Origin: Armatimonadota bacterium
GTDB taxonomy: Bacteria > Armatimonadota > SYMT01
DNA: 7,555 bases
Direction of reading: 5' to 3'
Assembly (NCBI GenBank): GCA_020696885.1
Contig: JAJFMS010000139.1
Coordinates: 1 to 7,555, forward strand
Position numbers and translations under genes: made by a program. This document shows positions 1-6,086 of the stretch, piece by piece. Numbering within the stretch: the stretch's first letter is position 1; each line of letters begins with the position of its first letter. The notes under the pieces were generated by a model. It was not told the origin of the DNA. It ran no database searches and saw nothing but the letters and a program-made list of their open reading frames with translations.

Positions 1-536
1 CGGTACGCCTCGGTCCCTTTGAGCGCCTGGATCTGCCGCACCACATCCGGCGGGAGCCCAGCCCTGCCGGAGAGGAGCTCCCGGAAGTGATTGAACTTCT
101 GCGGCAGCGGCGCTTCGTCCCACAGGTCCGTGGCGAGCCGCACGCTGTACCACCGGCGCTTGGTGTCCGAGTGCTTCCGCACCGCTTCGTGCAGCTTCTC
201 TTTGCTGACCGGCTTGACCAGGTAATCGGCCGCCCCCGCCGCCAACGCCCGCGCCTTGTCCTGCGCCTCACCCAGGGAGGTGAGGAAGATCACCGGCACA
301 TTGGCGGTGCCCGGATGGTTCTGGAGGCGCGCGCACACCTGGTAGCCGTTCATATCCGGCATCATCGCATCCAGGAAGATGAGATCCGGGCGCTCCTTGC
401 GAGAGATGGCGATGCCCTCCATCCCGCTGCCCGCGGTCACGCAGGTGGCCGGCACGGACTGGAGGAACCGGGCGGTGAGACGACGGGTATCCTCGTCATC
501 ATCCACGATCAGGATTTTGAGCACCTTCTCATCCAT
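1..536 (-). CDS. Receiver-domain protein, 3' partial; possible receiver-secretion/pilus ATPase fusion
   Basis: This reading frame is open from an ATG at 536 to the left edge, giving 178 codons with no stop. Residues 5-120 form a CheY-like receiver domain: the acidic pocket is D12-D14 (ILIVDDDEDT), the phospho-acceptor is D56 in LIFLDAMMPDMNG, the switch threonine is T86 (FLTS) and the conserved lysine is K108 before P109. All key residues are present, so phosphorylation is expected. A linker (about 121-142, with W129 and W139) leads into a helical stretch FNHFRELL...GLPPDVVRQI (about 148-173) that reminds me of the N-terminal domain of GspE/PilB-type secretion or pilus ATPases; this is a weak inference because the rest is outside the window. 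The start is supported by GGGGGAGG 11 bases upstream (548-555). The gene is divergent from the response regulator at 847. A plain CheY-like regulator with another output domain remains possible. Confidence 0.88.
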   Translation of the reverse strand, partial: MDEKVLKILIVDDDEDTRRLTARFLQSVPATCVTAGSGMEGIAISRKERPDLIFLDAMMPDMNGYQVCARLQNHPGTANVPVIFLTSLGEAQDKARALAAGAADYLVKPVSKEKLHEAVRKHSDTKRRWYSVRLATDLWDEAPLPQKFNHFRELLSGRAGLPPDVVRQIQALKGTEAY

Positions 537-579
537 ACGCGGCCCGGCCTCCCCCAAATGATCGATGCAGCTTGCTGCG

Positions 580-596
580 GAACTTCTGTAAAGTTC
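580..596. promoter_or_regulatory. 17 bp dyad, candidate operator
   Basis: GAACTT (580-585) and AAGTTC (591-596) form a perfect 6 bp inverted repeat around a 5-base spacer, in an unusually AT-rich patch 45-60 bases upstream of the left-hand receiver gene. Size and position suit a dimeric repressor or activator site. No matching regulator is identified, and a 6 bp dyad can occur by chance. Confidence 0.3.
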
Positions 597-628
597 TCGG
601 CAGGTGGCGGCCGGTTCCATACCCCTAT

Positions 629-681
629 CCGGTAGCCCGGGGCGGTTGCTACTTCGATCCCACCGCCTCGCCGGCTACCGG
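629..681. repeat. Long imperfect hairpin between divergent regulator genes
   Basis: Arms 629-637 (CCGGTAGCC) and 673-681 (GGCTACCGG) are perfect 9 bp complements. The inner segments 638-646 and 662-670 continue the pairing over 9 more positions with one G-T wobble, leaving a two-base bulge (671-672) and a loop of about 15 bases. The 18 bp stem sits in the 310 bp spacer between two divergent receiver-protein genes. It could be a regulatory structure in an mRNA leader, or simply a dispersed palindromic repeat. It is not followed by a T-run, so it is not a typical intrinsic terminator. Confidence 0.7.
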
Positions 682-695
682 TGCACGATCGGGGC

Positions 696-711
696 TTCCA
701 CTGTTCCACTG
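696..711. repeat. 8 bp direct tandem repeat TTCCACTG x2
   Basis: TTCCACTG occurs twice in direct succession, about 140 bases upstream of the response regulator start. Direct repeats of this size upstream of a regulator can be binding sites for a transcription factor, possibly the regulator itself, but two copies could be chance. Confidence 0.4.
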
Positions 712-846
712 CACGGCCACACTGAGCCACAGCGTCTTCAGGTGGACGGAACGCCCCCGAGCGATCAGGGCGCAGGCGCAGGTGTCGCCATGCCGAAGAT
801 AGAACGTTCCGTACAGGAACCCGTTAGAACAGGGAGCGATTCGCGA

Positions 847-1500
847 ATGCCGACCATCCAGGTCCTGGTGGCTGATGACGAGATGATGCTCCGCCGCCTT
901 CTCGTACGCCGCCTCTCCGGCGAATCTGATCTGAAGGTGGTTGGAGAAGCGGAGAACGGGAAGCAGGCCGTCGAGCTGGCGCTACAGCTCCGTCCCGACG
1001 TCATCGTGATGGATCTGAACATGCCGCAGCTCAGTGGAGCGCAGGCCACAGAGCGGATCTCCGCCGAGCTGCCGGACACGCGAGTCGTAATCCTCACCTC
1101 GCTGGGCGAGCTCGCCACGATGGCCCGCTACGCCGGCGCCTCGGACTGCCTGGACAAGAGCTGCACCCCGGAGGAGTTGATCGCCGTGATCCGCCGCGTG
1201 TACGCCGGCCGGCGCGGCGTGGCCGCCCCCGGCGCACCGGCCGATCACGGCAACTCGATCGAGCTGCTCGCCTCCCGGTTCGGGCTGACGGACTACGAGA
1301 AGGTCGTGCTCGCGAAAGCGGTGAGCACCGACATGACCGTGCACCAGATCGCCACCGCGCTCTCGGCAGACGAGGGAAAGCCGGTCACCGACTCGTCCGT
1401 AAAGCATGCCCTGGACCGGGTGATGACCAAGCTGAAGGTGGAGCCGCGCACCCGCGCCGCCGTGGTGAAGCGCGTGCTGGAGATGCAGCGAGGGCGGTAG
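847..1500 (+). CDS. Response regulator, NarL/LuxR-like with atypical C-terminal HTH
   Basis: This 217-residue two-component response regulator has an N-terminal receiver domain (about 4-120): acidic pair D10-D11, phospho-acceptor D56 (VIVMDLNMP), T84 (ILTS) and K104 (DKS, as usual in the NarL/FixJ group where proline is often replaced). After a linker rich in Gly, Ala and Pro (121-136), residues 145-212 resemble a GerE/LuxR helix-turn-helix: LTDYEKVVL for the usual LTxREREVL, IATAL for the IAxxL helix, SSVKHALDRVMTKL for the recognition and dimer helices, and RTRAAVV at the end. The loop before the recognition helix is longer than usual (SADEGKPVTD), and several consensus positions differ. 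The ATG at 847 is preferred because the receiver begins directly after it and AGGGAG lies at 831-836; an in-frame ATG at 790 would add 19 residues of no recognisable domain. It probably controls transcription; the partner kinase is not in the window. Confidence 0.9.
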   Translation: MPTIQVLVADDEMMLRRLLVRRLSGESDLKVVGEAENGKQAVELALQLRPDVIVMDLNMPQLSGAQATERISAELPDTRVVILTSLGELATMARYAGASDCLDKSCTPEELIAVIRRVYAGRRGVAAPGAPADHGNSIELLASRFGLTDYEKVVLAKAVSTDMTVHQIATALSADEGKPVTDSSVKHALDRVMTKLKVEPRTRAAVVKRVLEMQRGR

Positions 1501-1816
1501 AGCCGCACCGGCCGCTCGCCGTAGGCGACGCGGCGCCGGCCGTCGGCACCCTGCTCGCTGTCCTCTCATCCCTGGCCGGAAGACGCCCTGTGCCCCGGCT
1601 TCTTCCGGATCCCGCGCCGGCGCGCTGCCCGGGCACGGGTCGACGCCCCGCTCCTGTCATCCTGAACAACGTGAAGGATCTCGCGCTGGCACGTAGAGCG
1701 CAGGCAGGCAGGCACGACGCATGGGGTCGAGATCCTTCCCGACGCTGCGCTCTGGTCAGGATGACAAGGGCGGGGACGGGGCAGCCGGCTAGGTATCGAG
1801 CGCAGGTGCGCGATCC
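1501..1816. other. Convergent intergenic region
   Basis: This gap separates the 3' ends of the response regulator and the PRPP synthase. Apart from the palindromic element at 1653-1769, I see no ORF with a ribosome binding site, no RNA gene and no classic terminator. The first 150 bases are GC-rich and featureless. Confidence 0.6.
1653..1769. repeat. Palindromic MITE/REP-like element
   Basis: The terminal segments are inverted copies: CCTGTCATCCTGA at 1653-1665 against TCAGGATGACAAGG at 1756-1769 (complementary over 10-11 bases, one insertion). Inside, GAAGGATCTCG (1673-1683) matches CGAGATCCTTC (1728-1738) perfectly over 11 bp, and AGAGCGCA (1695-1702) pairs with TGCGCTCT (1746-1753), out of nested order with the 11 bp pair. 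The motif pair GTCATCCTGA...GAAGGATCT is one I recognise as a dispersed intergenic repeat in several high-GC bacterial genomes. The element contains no credible ORF. It lies between the ends of two convergent genes and could serve as a bidirectional transcription block. Confidence 0.75.
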
Positions 1817-2716
1817 TCAGGCTGCAAGCTTCGGACGCAGTTCCCGCACCGCCTCGGCCACCAGGCCAAGCAGGTCGATCGCGTTCGACGGGTGCGGGAT
1901 CGTGTTACACGTCACCAACTGGCTCATCCCCGCCTCGCGGAGGTTCGCGAGAGAGCCTTCCGCGAACACGCCATGCACGCCCACGCAGACCGGCAGCGGA
2001 ATCTGCGCGCGACGCAGCTCGCGGGCGGCCTCGGTCATGGTGACGGCCGTGGAGATGATGTCGTCCACCAGCACCGGGGTGCGGTCCTGCGCGGCCGTCA
2101 TGTCCGGCAGCGAGACCTTCACGTCCCGGTCACCCAGCCGCACCTTGTCCAGCACGACGTAGGGGGCTCCGACGGCTTCCGCAATCGCAGAGACCCACTG
2201 CGCGCTCTCCGCATCCGGACCCACGATCACGGGCTGCTCCACGTTGCCGTGGATCCACTCCGCCACCGGAGCCGCGGCGTGGACCACGCGGGTCGGGATC
2301 CGGTAGATCTCCCCCAGGGACTGGTGCCGGTGGAGGTGCGGGTCTACCGTCACCAGCCAGTCCGCAAACCCGCTGACCAGGCCCGCAAACGTCCCTGCGG
2401 TGATGCCTTCTCCCGCCAGGAAGCGCCGGTCCTGGCGCATATAGGGGAGGTACGGCGCCACCAGCCCCACGCTCTGCGCGCCCAGGTCCCGGGCCGTGGC
2501 GGCCAGGAAGTAAAGCGGCAGCAGCTTCTCGTCCGGGCGGTCGAGGGTGCAGACCAGCACCACGTGGGCGCCGCGCACCGGGCTATCGATGCGAACGTAC
2601 GACTCGCCGTCTGGGAAGCGGCGCACCGTCACCCGGCCCAACTCCGCGTTCAGTTGCCCGGCAATCACGCTCGCGGCGTCTTCATTGCCAGGGAGTCCGA
2701 GTATCAGGCAGCTCAT
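1817..2716 (-). CDS. prs: Ribose-phosphate pyrophosphokinase (PRPP synthase)
   Basis: The 299-residue protein should transfer pyrophosphate from ATP to ribose 5-phosphate, making PRPP for nucleotide, histidine, tryptophan and NAD synthesis in the cytoplasm. Family marks in order: FPDGESYVRI (34-43); PYLPYMRQDRR (88-98), matching the family's PYxxYxRQDR; DPHLHRHQ (125-132) in place of the class I DLHxxQ; GPDAES (167-172); catalytic-loop lysine K191 in LDKVR; and the PRPP loop VLVDDIISTAVTM (215-227). The DPHLHR and DDIIST forms point to the shorter PRPP synthase variant found in various bacteria and archaea rather than the classical class I enzyme. The PRPP loop reads TAVT where most members have TGGT or a similar small-residue form. 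The ATG is preceded by GAGGAG (2721-2726, 4-base gap). It stands alone, convergent with the response regulator and divergent from the small exported protein. Confidence 0.93.
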   Translation of the reverse strand: MSCLILGLPGNEDAASVIAGQLNAELGRVTVRRFPDGESYVRIDSPVRGAHVVLVCTLDRPDEKLLPLYFLAATARDLGAQSVGLVAPYLPYMRQDRRFLAGEGITAGTFAGLVSGFADWLVTVDPHLHRHQSLGEIYRIPTRVVHAAAPVAEWIHGNVEQPVIVGPDAESAQWVSAIAEAVGAPYVVLDKVRLGDRDVKVSLPDMTAAQDRTPVLVDDIISTAVTMTEAARELRRAQIPLPVCVGVHGVFAEGSLANLREAGMSQLVTCNTIPHPSNAIDLLGLVAEAVRELRPKLAA

Positions 2717-3015
2717 CGATCTCCTCGATTGGATGGATCCCCGGACGGGACCCTAATTTAGTTATGCCCGCAGTCGAGGCGCTCCGGTCGCGGTTGCGTA
2801 CCCGAACGAGGAGGATGCGGAGCTTGGAAGCTCCGCACTCCCTCGTTGGGCAGCCAGGGACCTCCGGACATGGCGCGGATGCGGGTTAATCCATGTAACC
2901 CCCGGGACTCTCCACGCATCCATAGATCAGGTGCTATCTACCCCGCTGTTCGTCCGCCGGACAGGCGGGCTGCGCGGCAGTGCCGAGACGGCTGCAAACC
3001 ACCAGAGGAACGGGA
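2717..3015. other. Divergent intergenic region with structured leader
   Basis: This 299 bp spacer must hold the promoters of both flanking divergent genes, but I cannot place -35/-10 boxes with confidence. The PRPP synthase side (2755-2765) has the only AT-rich patch. In the middle lies a long palindrome (2801-2850, listed separately). Near the plus-strand gene, two short hairpins are possible: GTCCGCC (2952-2958) with GGCGGGC (2964-2970), and GCAG/CCG (2977-2985) with CGGCTGC (2989-2995), just before the ribosome binding site. Confidence 0.5.
2801..2850. repeat. Long palindrome, core GCGGAGCTT-GG-AAGCTCCGC
   Basis: The core arms 2817-2825 and 2828-2836 are perfect 9 bp complements around GG. 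Pairing extends outwards imperfectly through GAACGAGGAGGAT on the left and ACTCCCTCGTT on the right, giving a stem of about 22 positions. The core resembles the palindrome at 5631-5652 in reverse orientation: both have a CTT-CC-AAG centre, a GC-rich arm and an AGTGCG edge. This suggests a dispersed palindromic repeat family rather than a gene-specific terminator. Confidence 0.75.
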
Positions 3016-3381
3016 ATGAAACACGTGCTGCTTTCCATGCTCACCGGCTCGATGCTGCTGCTTACGTGCGGTGGCTTTGCGCCCAAGGAGCCGGCCAAGG
3101 CTGCTCCGGCAACCCCGCAGTACCTGGACATCCTGATCAGCCCGTCCCTACCGCAGGCGCAGACGACGCCAAACGTGCTGCAGCGCTTTCCGATCGTGGT
3201 GGACCAGAAGAACCCCGCGGACTACCCGATCATGGTGACCCAGGGCCGCGGCGACCGGTACCCGATCCGGGTGATCACCCCGACCGGAGTAACCCAGCCC
3301 GGACCGGCCGTTCTAACCAACCCACAGATTGCGCCCGTGGCTCCCAAATACACCCCGCCGGTACCGCTACGGCGAAAGTAG
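3016..3381 (+). CDS. Small exported proline-rich protein, possible lipoprotein
   Basis: I do not recognise this 121-residue protein. It starts with a clear signal peptide: a basic start (MKH), a hydrophobic core LLSMLTGSMLLL (5-16), then TCGGFA. A lipobox-like LLTC (15-18) suggests lipidation at C18, though Thr at -1 is not standard; cleavage after A22 by ordinary signal peptidase is the alternative. The mature part is short, rich in proline and lacks cysteine. It contains three spaced copies of a pattern aromatic-P-I-x-V (RFPIVV, DYPIMV, RYPIRV) within about 45 residues, followed by a Pro/Val-rich tail ending in a basic LRRK. The start is set by AGAGGA (3004-3009) and the signal peptide; an in-frame ATG at 2980 would hide the signal sequence. 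It is a single gene, probably acting in the periplasm or outer surface; function unknown. Confidence 0.75.
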   Translation: MKHVLLSMLTGSMLLLTCGGFAPKEPAKAAPATPQYLDILISPSLPQAQTTPNVLQRFPIVVDQKNPADYPIMVTQGRGDRYPIRVITPTGVTQPGPAVLTNPQIAPVAPKYTPPVPLRRK

Positions 3382-3447
3382 GCCCGGTGTTCAGGTGTTC
3401 AGGAAGGAACCAGGACTTACGGACGCGGGTAATCATCCTCAATAGCA

Positions 3448-3518
3448 GTCATCCCGAGCCGGTTCCAGCCGCTGACCGGCGTACGTGTCCTCTGCGAGGG
3501 ATCTCCTACCGGGCTCGG
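3448..3518. repeat. Degenerate palindromic repeat related to the 1653 element
   Basis: GTCATCCCGAGC (3449-3459) and GCGAGGGATCTC (3494-3505) recall the GTCATCCTGA and GTGAAGGATCTC blocks of the element at 1653-1769, but are separated by about 35 bases instead of 7. Independently, CCGAGCCGGT (3454-3463) pairs with ACCGGGCTCGG (3508-3518) with one bulged base, so the segment can form a hairpin. It lies between the convergent ends of the small exported protein gene and the oxidoreductase gene. Confidence 0.45.
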
Positions 3519-3586
3519 AACGCCTTCCCATGCGTGCACCCGGTCCCCATTCGCACCTCGAAACTCGTAGCTCGCAATTCCCCAAT

Positions 3587-4627
3587 TCACCCGTCCAGCC
3601 GCACCTCGCGGCCGGTCGCGGCGGACTCGTAGAGCGCGTCCAGCAGCCGCATCACGACGAGGCCCTGCTCGCCGGTAGCCATCGGCTCGAAGTTGTGGAT
3701 GATCGAGCGGCAGAAGTGCTGCTGGGGCGTCTCCAGGTGCTCCGGCACCGGCGGCTCCTCGGTCCAGACGTCATGCTCGTTGCTGCGGAAGAGGCGGGCT
3801 TCGTATTGGTAGCCCTCGTCCCAGTTTCGCATGACGGCGCCGGCGTGCACGCCGTAGAGCTGGGTGGACTGATCCTCCCGCTTCTCGGAGTTGGTGGCCC
3901 AGCTTGCCTCGATCTCCAGGCACGCGCCGTTCTCAAACCGGATGAACCCGGCGGCGAAGTCGTCCACGTCGAAGATCTTCCCCTCGGCCGCCCCGGCGCG
4001 CTGACCGAGGAACCCGTAGGCCACCCCGGTGACGCTCACCGGCTTCGGGTAGCCCATCAACCAGAGCGCGAGATCCAGCCGGTGAACCCCCAGATCGATC
4101 AGCGCCCCACCGCCGGACATCGCCTTCTGGGTGAACCAACCGCCCAGGTTCGGGATCAGCCGCTTGCGGTGCCAGATGGTGCGCGCAAAGTAGATGTGCC
4201 CGAGCGCGCCCTCGTCGATGGCGCGCTTGATCGCCTGGGAGCTGGGATAGAACCGGTAGTTGAAGTGCATCATCAGCTTCCGGTCCAGGCGCCGCGCGGC
4301 TTCGACCATCCGCGCGCCTTCCGCCGCGTTCATCGCCAGCGGCTTCTCGCAGAGCACGTGCTTGCCGGCCTCCAACGCCTGCAGGACCACCCGCTCGTGC
4401 AGCGCATTTGGGAGGGCGAGGGAGACCGCGTCGATGTCGTTGTCCGCCAGTAAGTCCTCGTAGTTGGTGTAGGTACGCCAGGGATGCACTTCTTGGGCCA
4501 CCTGCGCCACCCGGTCCGCGTTGACGTCGCAGATCGCCACCAGCGTGGCTTCCGACATATCCCGGAAGTTGACCGCGTGGTTGCGGCCCATCCCCATCCC
4601 CACCACCCCGACTCGCACCTGGTCCAC
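3587..4627 (-). CDS. Gfo/Idh/MocA family NAD(P)-dependent oxidoreductase
   Basis: This 346-residue protein has the full two-domain architecture of the family, which oxidises or reduces sugars, inositols and related compounds. The N-terminal Rossmann fold (about 4-120) shows the nucleotide loop GVVGMGMGRNH (7-17), D34 at the end of the second strand (AICDVN), which favours NAD over NADP, and EKPLAMN (94-100) with the catalytic-region lysine K95. The C-terminal domain (about 125-340) holds GGGALIDLGVHRLDL (172-186), with the D178-x-x-x-H182 pair expected at the active site. Start is GTG with an excellent AAGGAG six bases upstream (4634-4639). It is divergent from a sugar isomerase-like gene 127 bp away, a common pairing that suggests a shared pathway. 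The exact substrate cannot be read from sequence. Confidence 0.92.
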   Translation of the reverse strand: MDQVRVGVVGMGMGRNHAVNFRDMSEATLVAICDVNADRVAQVAQEVHPWRTYTNYEDLLADNDIDAVSLALPNALHERVVLQALEAGKHVLCEKPLAMNAAEGARMVEAARRLDRKLMMHFNYRFYPSSQAIKRAIDEGALGHIYFARTIWHRKRLIPNLGGWFTQKAMSGGGALIDLGVHRLDLALWLMGYPKPVSVTGVAYGFLGQRAGAAEGKIFDVDDFAAGFIRFENGACLEIEASWATNSEKREDQSTQLYGVHAGAVMRNWDEGYQYEARLFRSNEHDVWTEEPPVPEHLETPQQHFCRSIIHNFEPMATGEQGLVVMRLLDALYESAATGREVRLDG

Positions 4628-4754
4628 ACTCTACTCCTTAACTCTCCGGCGGCAGGAACGGCCCCATGACAGACCGAACGGCCAGCCGGCACCCGGCGCG
4701 GTCCGATCCGGCCGCCGCGTCCTTCTTCAGCCCTTCACCGGAGCCCGCTTATCT

Positions 4755-5519
4755 ATGCCAGCGAATGTCGTTGCAGTCAACATCGGAAGCTACCGAAAGT
4801 TCCGCGAGAACGCCTTCCCGCACCTGGAGCAGATCGGCATCCGCCACGTGGAGATCCCGGTTCCTGCCCCGGAGCAGCTCGACGCAGTCCGCGGACGACT
4901 GCGGGACCACGGCCTCACCGCCACCTCGCTCAACTGCCCCTGTGACCTGGCACTCGAGCCGGAGTCGCTCCGGGAGAAGCTGGAGATCGGGCGAGAGATG
5001 GGAGTCTCGCTCTTCTTCATCAGCTCCAAGGCGGGAGACCTGCCCAAGCCGGAGGCGTACCACCGCCTGCGAGCCCGTGCGGAGCTGGCGGACGAGTATG
5101 GCATCACCCTCTCCCTGGAGACGCACCCGGACCTCGGCGAGAACGCTACCGAGGCCCGCGCCACGCTGCTGGCGGTGGGGCATCCCCGGCTCCGCTGGAA
5201 CCTGGATACCGCCAATCTCTATTACTACAACCACAACATCGATGCGGTGGTAGAGACCGAGAAGGGCCTCGACCTCATCGCCAGCGTGCACCTGAAGGAC
5301 ACGAACGGCGGCTACCACGCCTGGTGGTTCCCCGCGCTGGGCGAAGGCGTGGTGGACTTCAAGTCTGTCTTCGAGCGGCTGAACGGAGCGGGGTTCTACG
5401 GGCCGTTCACGTTCGAGCTGGAAGGCATCCAGGGCGAGGAGCTGGACGAGTCCGCCACTCGTGAGCGCGTCGCGAAGAGCTTGCGCTACCTGAAGGAGCT
5501 CGGTGTTATCGAGAGGTAG
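4755..5519 (+). CDS. Sugar phosphate isomerase/epimerase, xylose isomerase-like TIM barrel
   Basis: The 254-residue protein fits the AP-endonuclease-2/xylose-isomerase-like TIM barrel family, which isomerises or epimerises sugars, hydroxypyruvate or inositol derivatives, or acts as a sugar dehydratase, with a divalent metal. Likely metal ligands fall at the usual strand ends: E122 (SLETHPDLGEN), D151 (WNLDTANLY), H179 (SVHLKDTNG) and E221 (FTFELEG). Length is close to the family norm of 250-290. The ATG at 4755 directly precedes the first barrel strand (VVAVNIGSY); a GGAG at 4740-4743 is a modest ribosome binding site at a long 11-base distance. In-frame sequence back to 4521 adds no domain and overlaps the divergent gene. 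Its neighbour is a Gfo/Idh/MocA oxidoreductase, so joint use in sugar or polyol catabolism is likely. Substrate unknown. Confidence 0.88.
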   Translation: MPANVVAVNIGSYRKFRENAFPHLEQIGIRHVEIPVPAPEQLDAVRGRLRDHGLTATSLNCPCDLALEPESLREKLEIGREMGVSLFFISSKAGDLPKPEAYHRLRARAELADEYGITLSLETHPDLGENATEARATLLAVGHPRLRWNLDTANLYYYNHNIDAVVETEKGLDLIASVHLKDTNGGYHAWWFPALGEGVVDFKSVFERLNGAGFYGPFTFELEGIQGEELDESATRERVAKSLRYLKELGVIER

Positions 5520-5630
5520 CCGCTCTCGGAGTTGCCCGCGAAACACACGAAAGAACGCGAACAGGGATCGGGGGCGGGTGAGAGCGTTGCACGGCGCTTA
5601 CCACCACGGCTGCCGAGCGAAGTGTATGGA

Positions 5631-5652
5631 GTGCGAGGCTTCCAAGCCTCGC
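5631..5652. repeat. Palindrome GCGAGGCTT-CC-AAGCCTCGC
   Basis: Arms 5633-5641 and 5644-5652 are perfect 9 bp complements around CC, with GT at 5631-5632. The centre and edge match the palindrome at 2801-2850 read on the other strand. A decayed relative, GAGGCCTCCAAGCC, appears at about 6049-6062 inside the end of the tandem repeat. Confidence 0.75.
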
Positions 5653-5699
5653 TGCCTCCCCCGCCCAGTTACCAATGCGGAGCCGGCTTGGCTATACCC

Positions 5700-6086
5700 C
5701 CTCGGTAACCGGGGACACCAGCGGTCGGCGACCGCTGGCTACTGGAGGCCGCGGCAGCATTCGGGCACGTGCTGCCGTCCCCGGTAGCCGGCGTGTCGCC
5801 AGACCGCCGGTGCCCTCGACGCTCGCCAACCCTCCCGCCCAGCCGTGATCACCCCGGGCGTGAGTAGGGTTAGACAGCAAGTCCTCGGTAGTCGATCGCG
5901 GCCTACGGGTGTCACTGGTCGGTGACCGCTGGCTACCCGAGACGGCAACACCGTTCGGGCAGGTGCTGCCGCCTCCAGTAGCCGGAGGGTCGCCAGACCG
6001 CCGGGGTCCCGACGTTCGCCCACCCTCCCGCCCCGCCACGATCACCCTGAGGCCTCCAAGCCGGGCGCAGCAGTAAGCCCTCGGTA
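5700..6086. repeat. Imperfect tandem repeat, about 194 bp unit, two copies plus the start of a third
   Basis: Repeat starts share CCTCGGTA at 5700, 5883 and 6079. Copies 1 and 2 also share GACCGCTGGCTAC (5730 and 5924), TTCGGGCA (5760 and 5954), TGCTGCCG (5770 and 5964), GTCGCCAGACCGCCGG (5795-5810 and 5989-6004, identical 16 bp), CACCCTCCCGCCC-like runs and GATCACC (5847 and 6040), all offset by 193-194 bases; only the left ends differ more. Each copy can fold: copy 1 has a 9 bp stem with a 3-base loop (5718-5738) and an 8 bp stem (5752-5759 with 5770-5777); copy 2 has the equivalent 10-position stem with one mismatch (5943-5952 with 5962-5971). No ORF or recombination site is evident. Confidence 0.75.

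Noticed and set aside
87..635. Plus-strand open frame of 182 codons
   Set aside because: It is antisense to an intact receiver domain with all key residues and reads as low-complexity Arg/His/Leu, typical of a high-GC shadow frame.
604..846. Upstream extension of the response regulator to 604 or 790
   Set aside because: The extra residues form no domain and the stretch from 629 to 681 is a hairpin; the receiver starts right after the ATG at 847, which has its own ribosome binding site.
1892..2761. Plus-strand open frame of 289 codons
   Set aside because: Antisense to the PRPP synthase, whose motifs are unmistakable.
2940..3015. c-di-GMP (GEMM) riboswitch before the exported protein
   Set aside because: Only a short GCAAACC string matches; the rest of the conserved core and the two-helix layout are not present.
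3485..4453. Plus-strand open frame of 322 codons
   Set aside because: Antisense to the Gfo/Idh/MocA oxidoreductase; long antisense frames are expected at this GC content.
5503..5787. Small plus-strand gene after the isomerase
   Set aside because: It overlaps the end of the isomerase in another frame, spans a palindrome and the tandem repeat, and has no ribosome binding site or domain.
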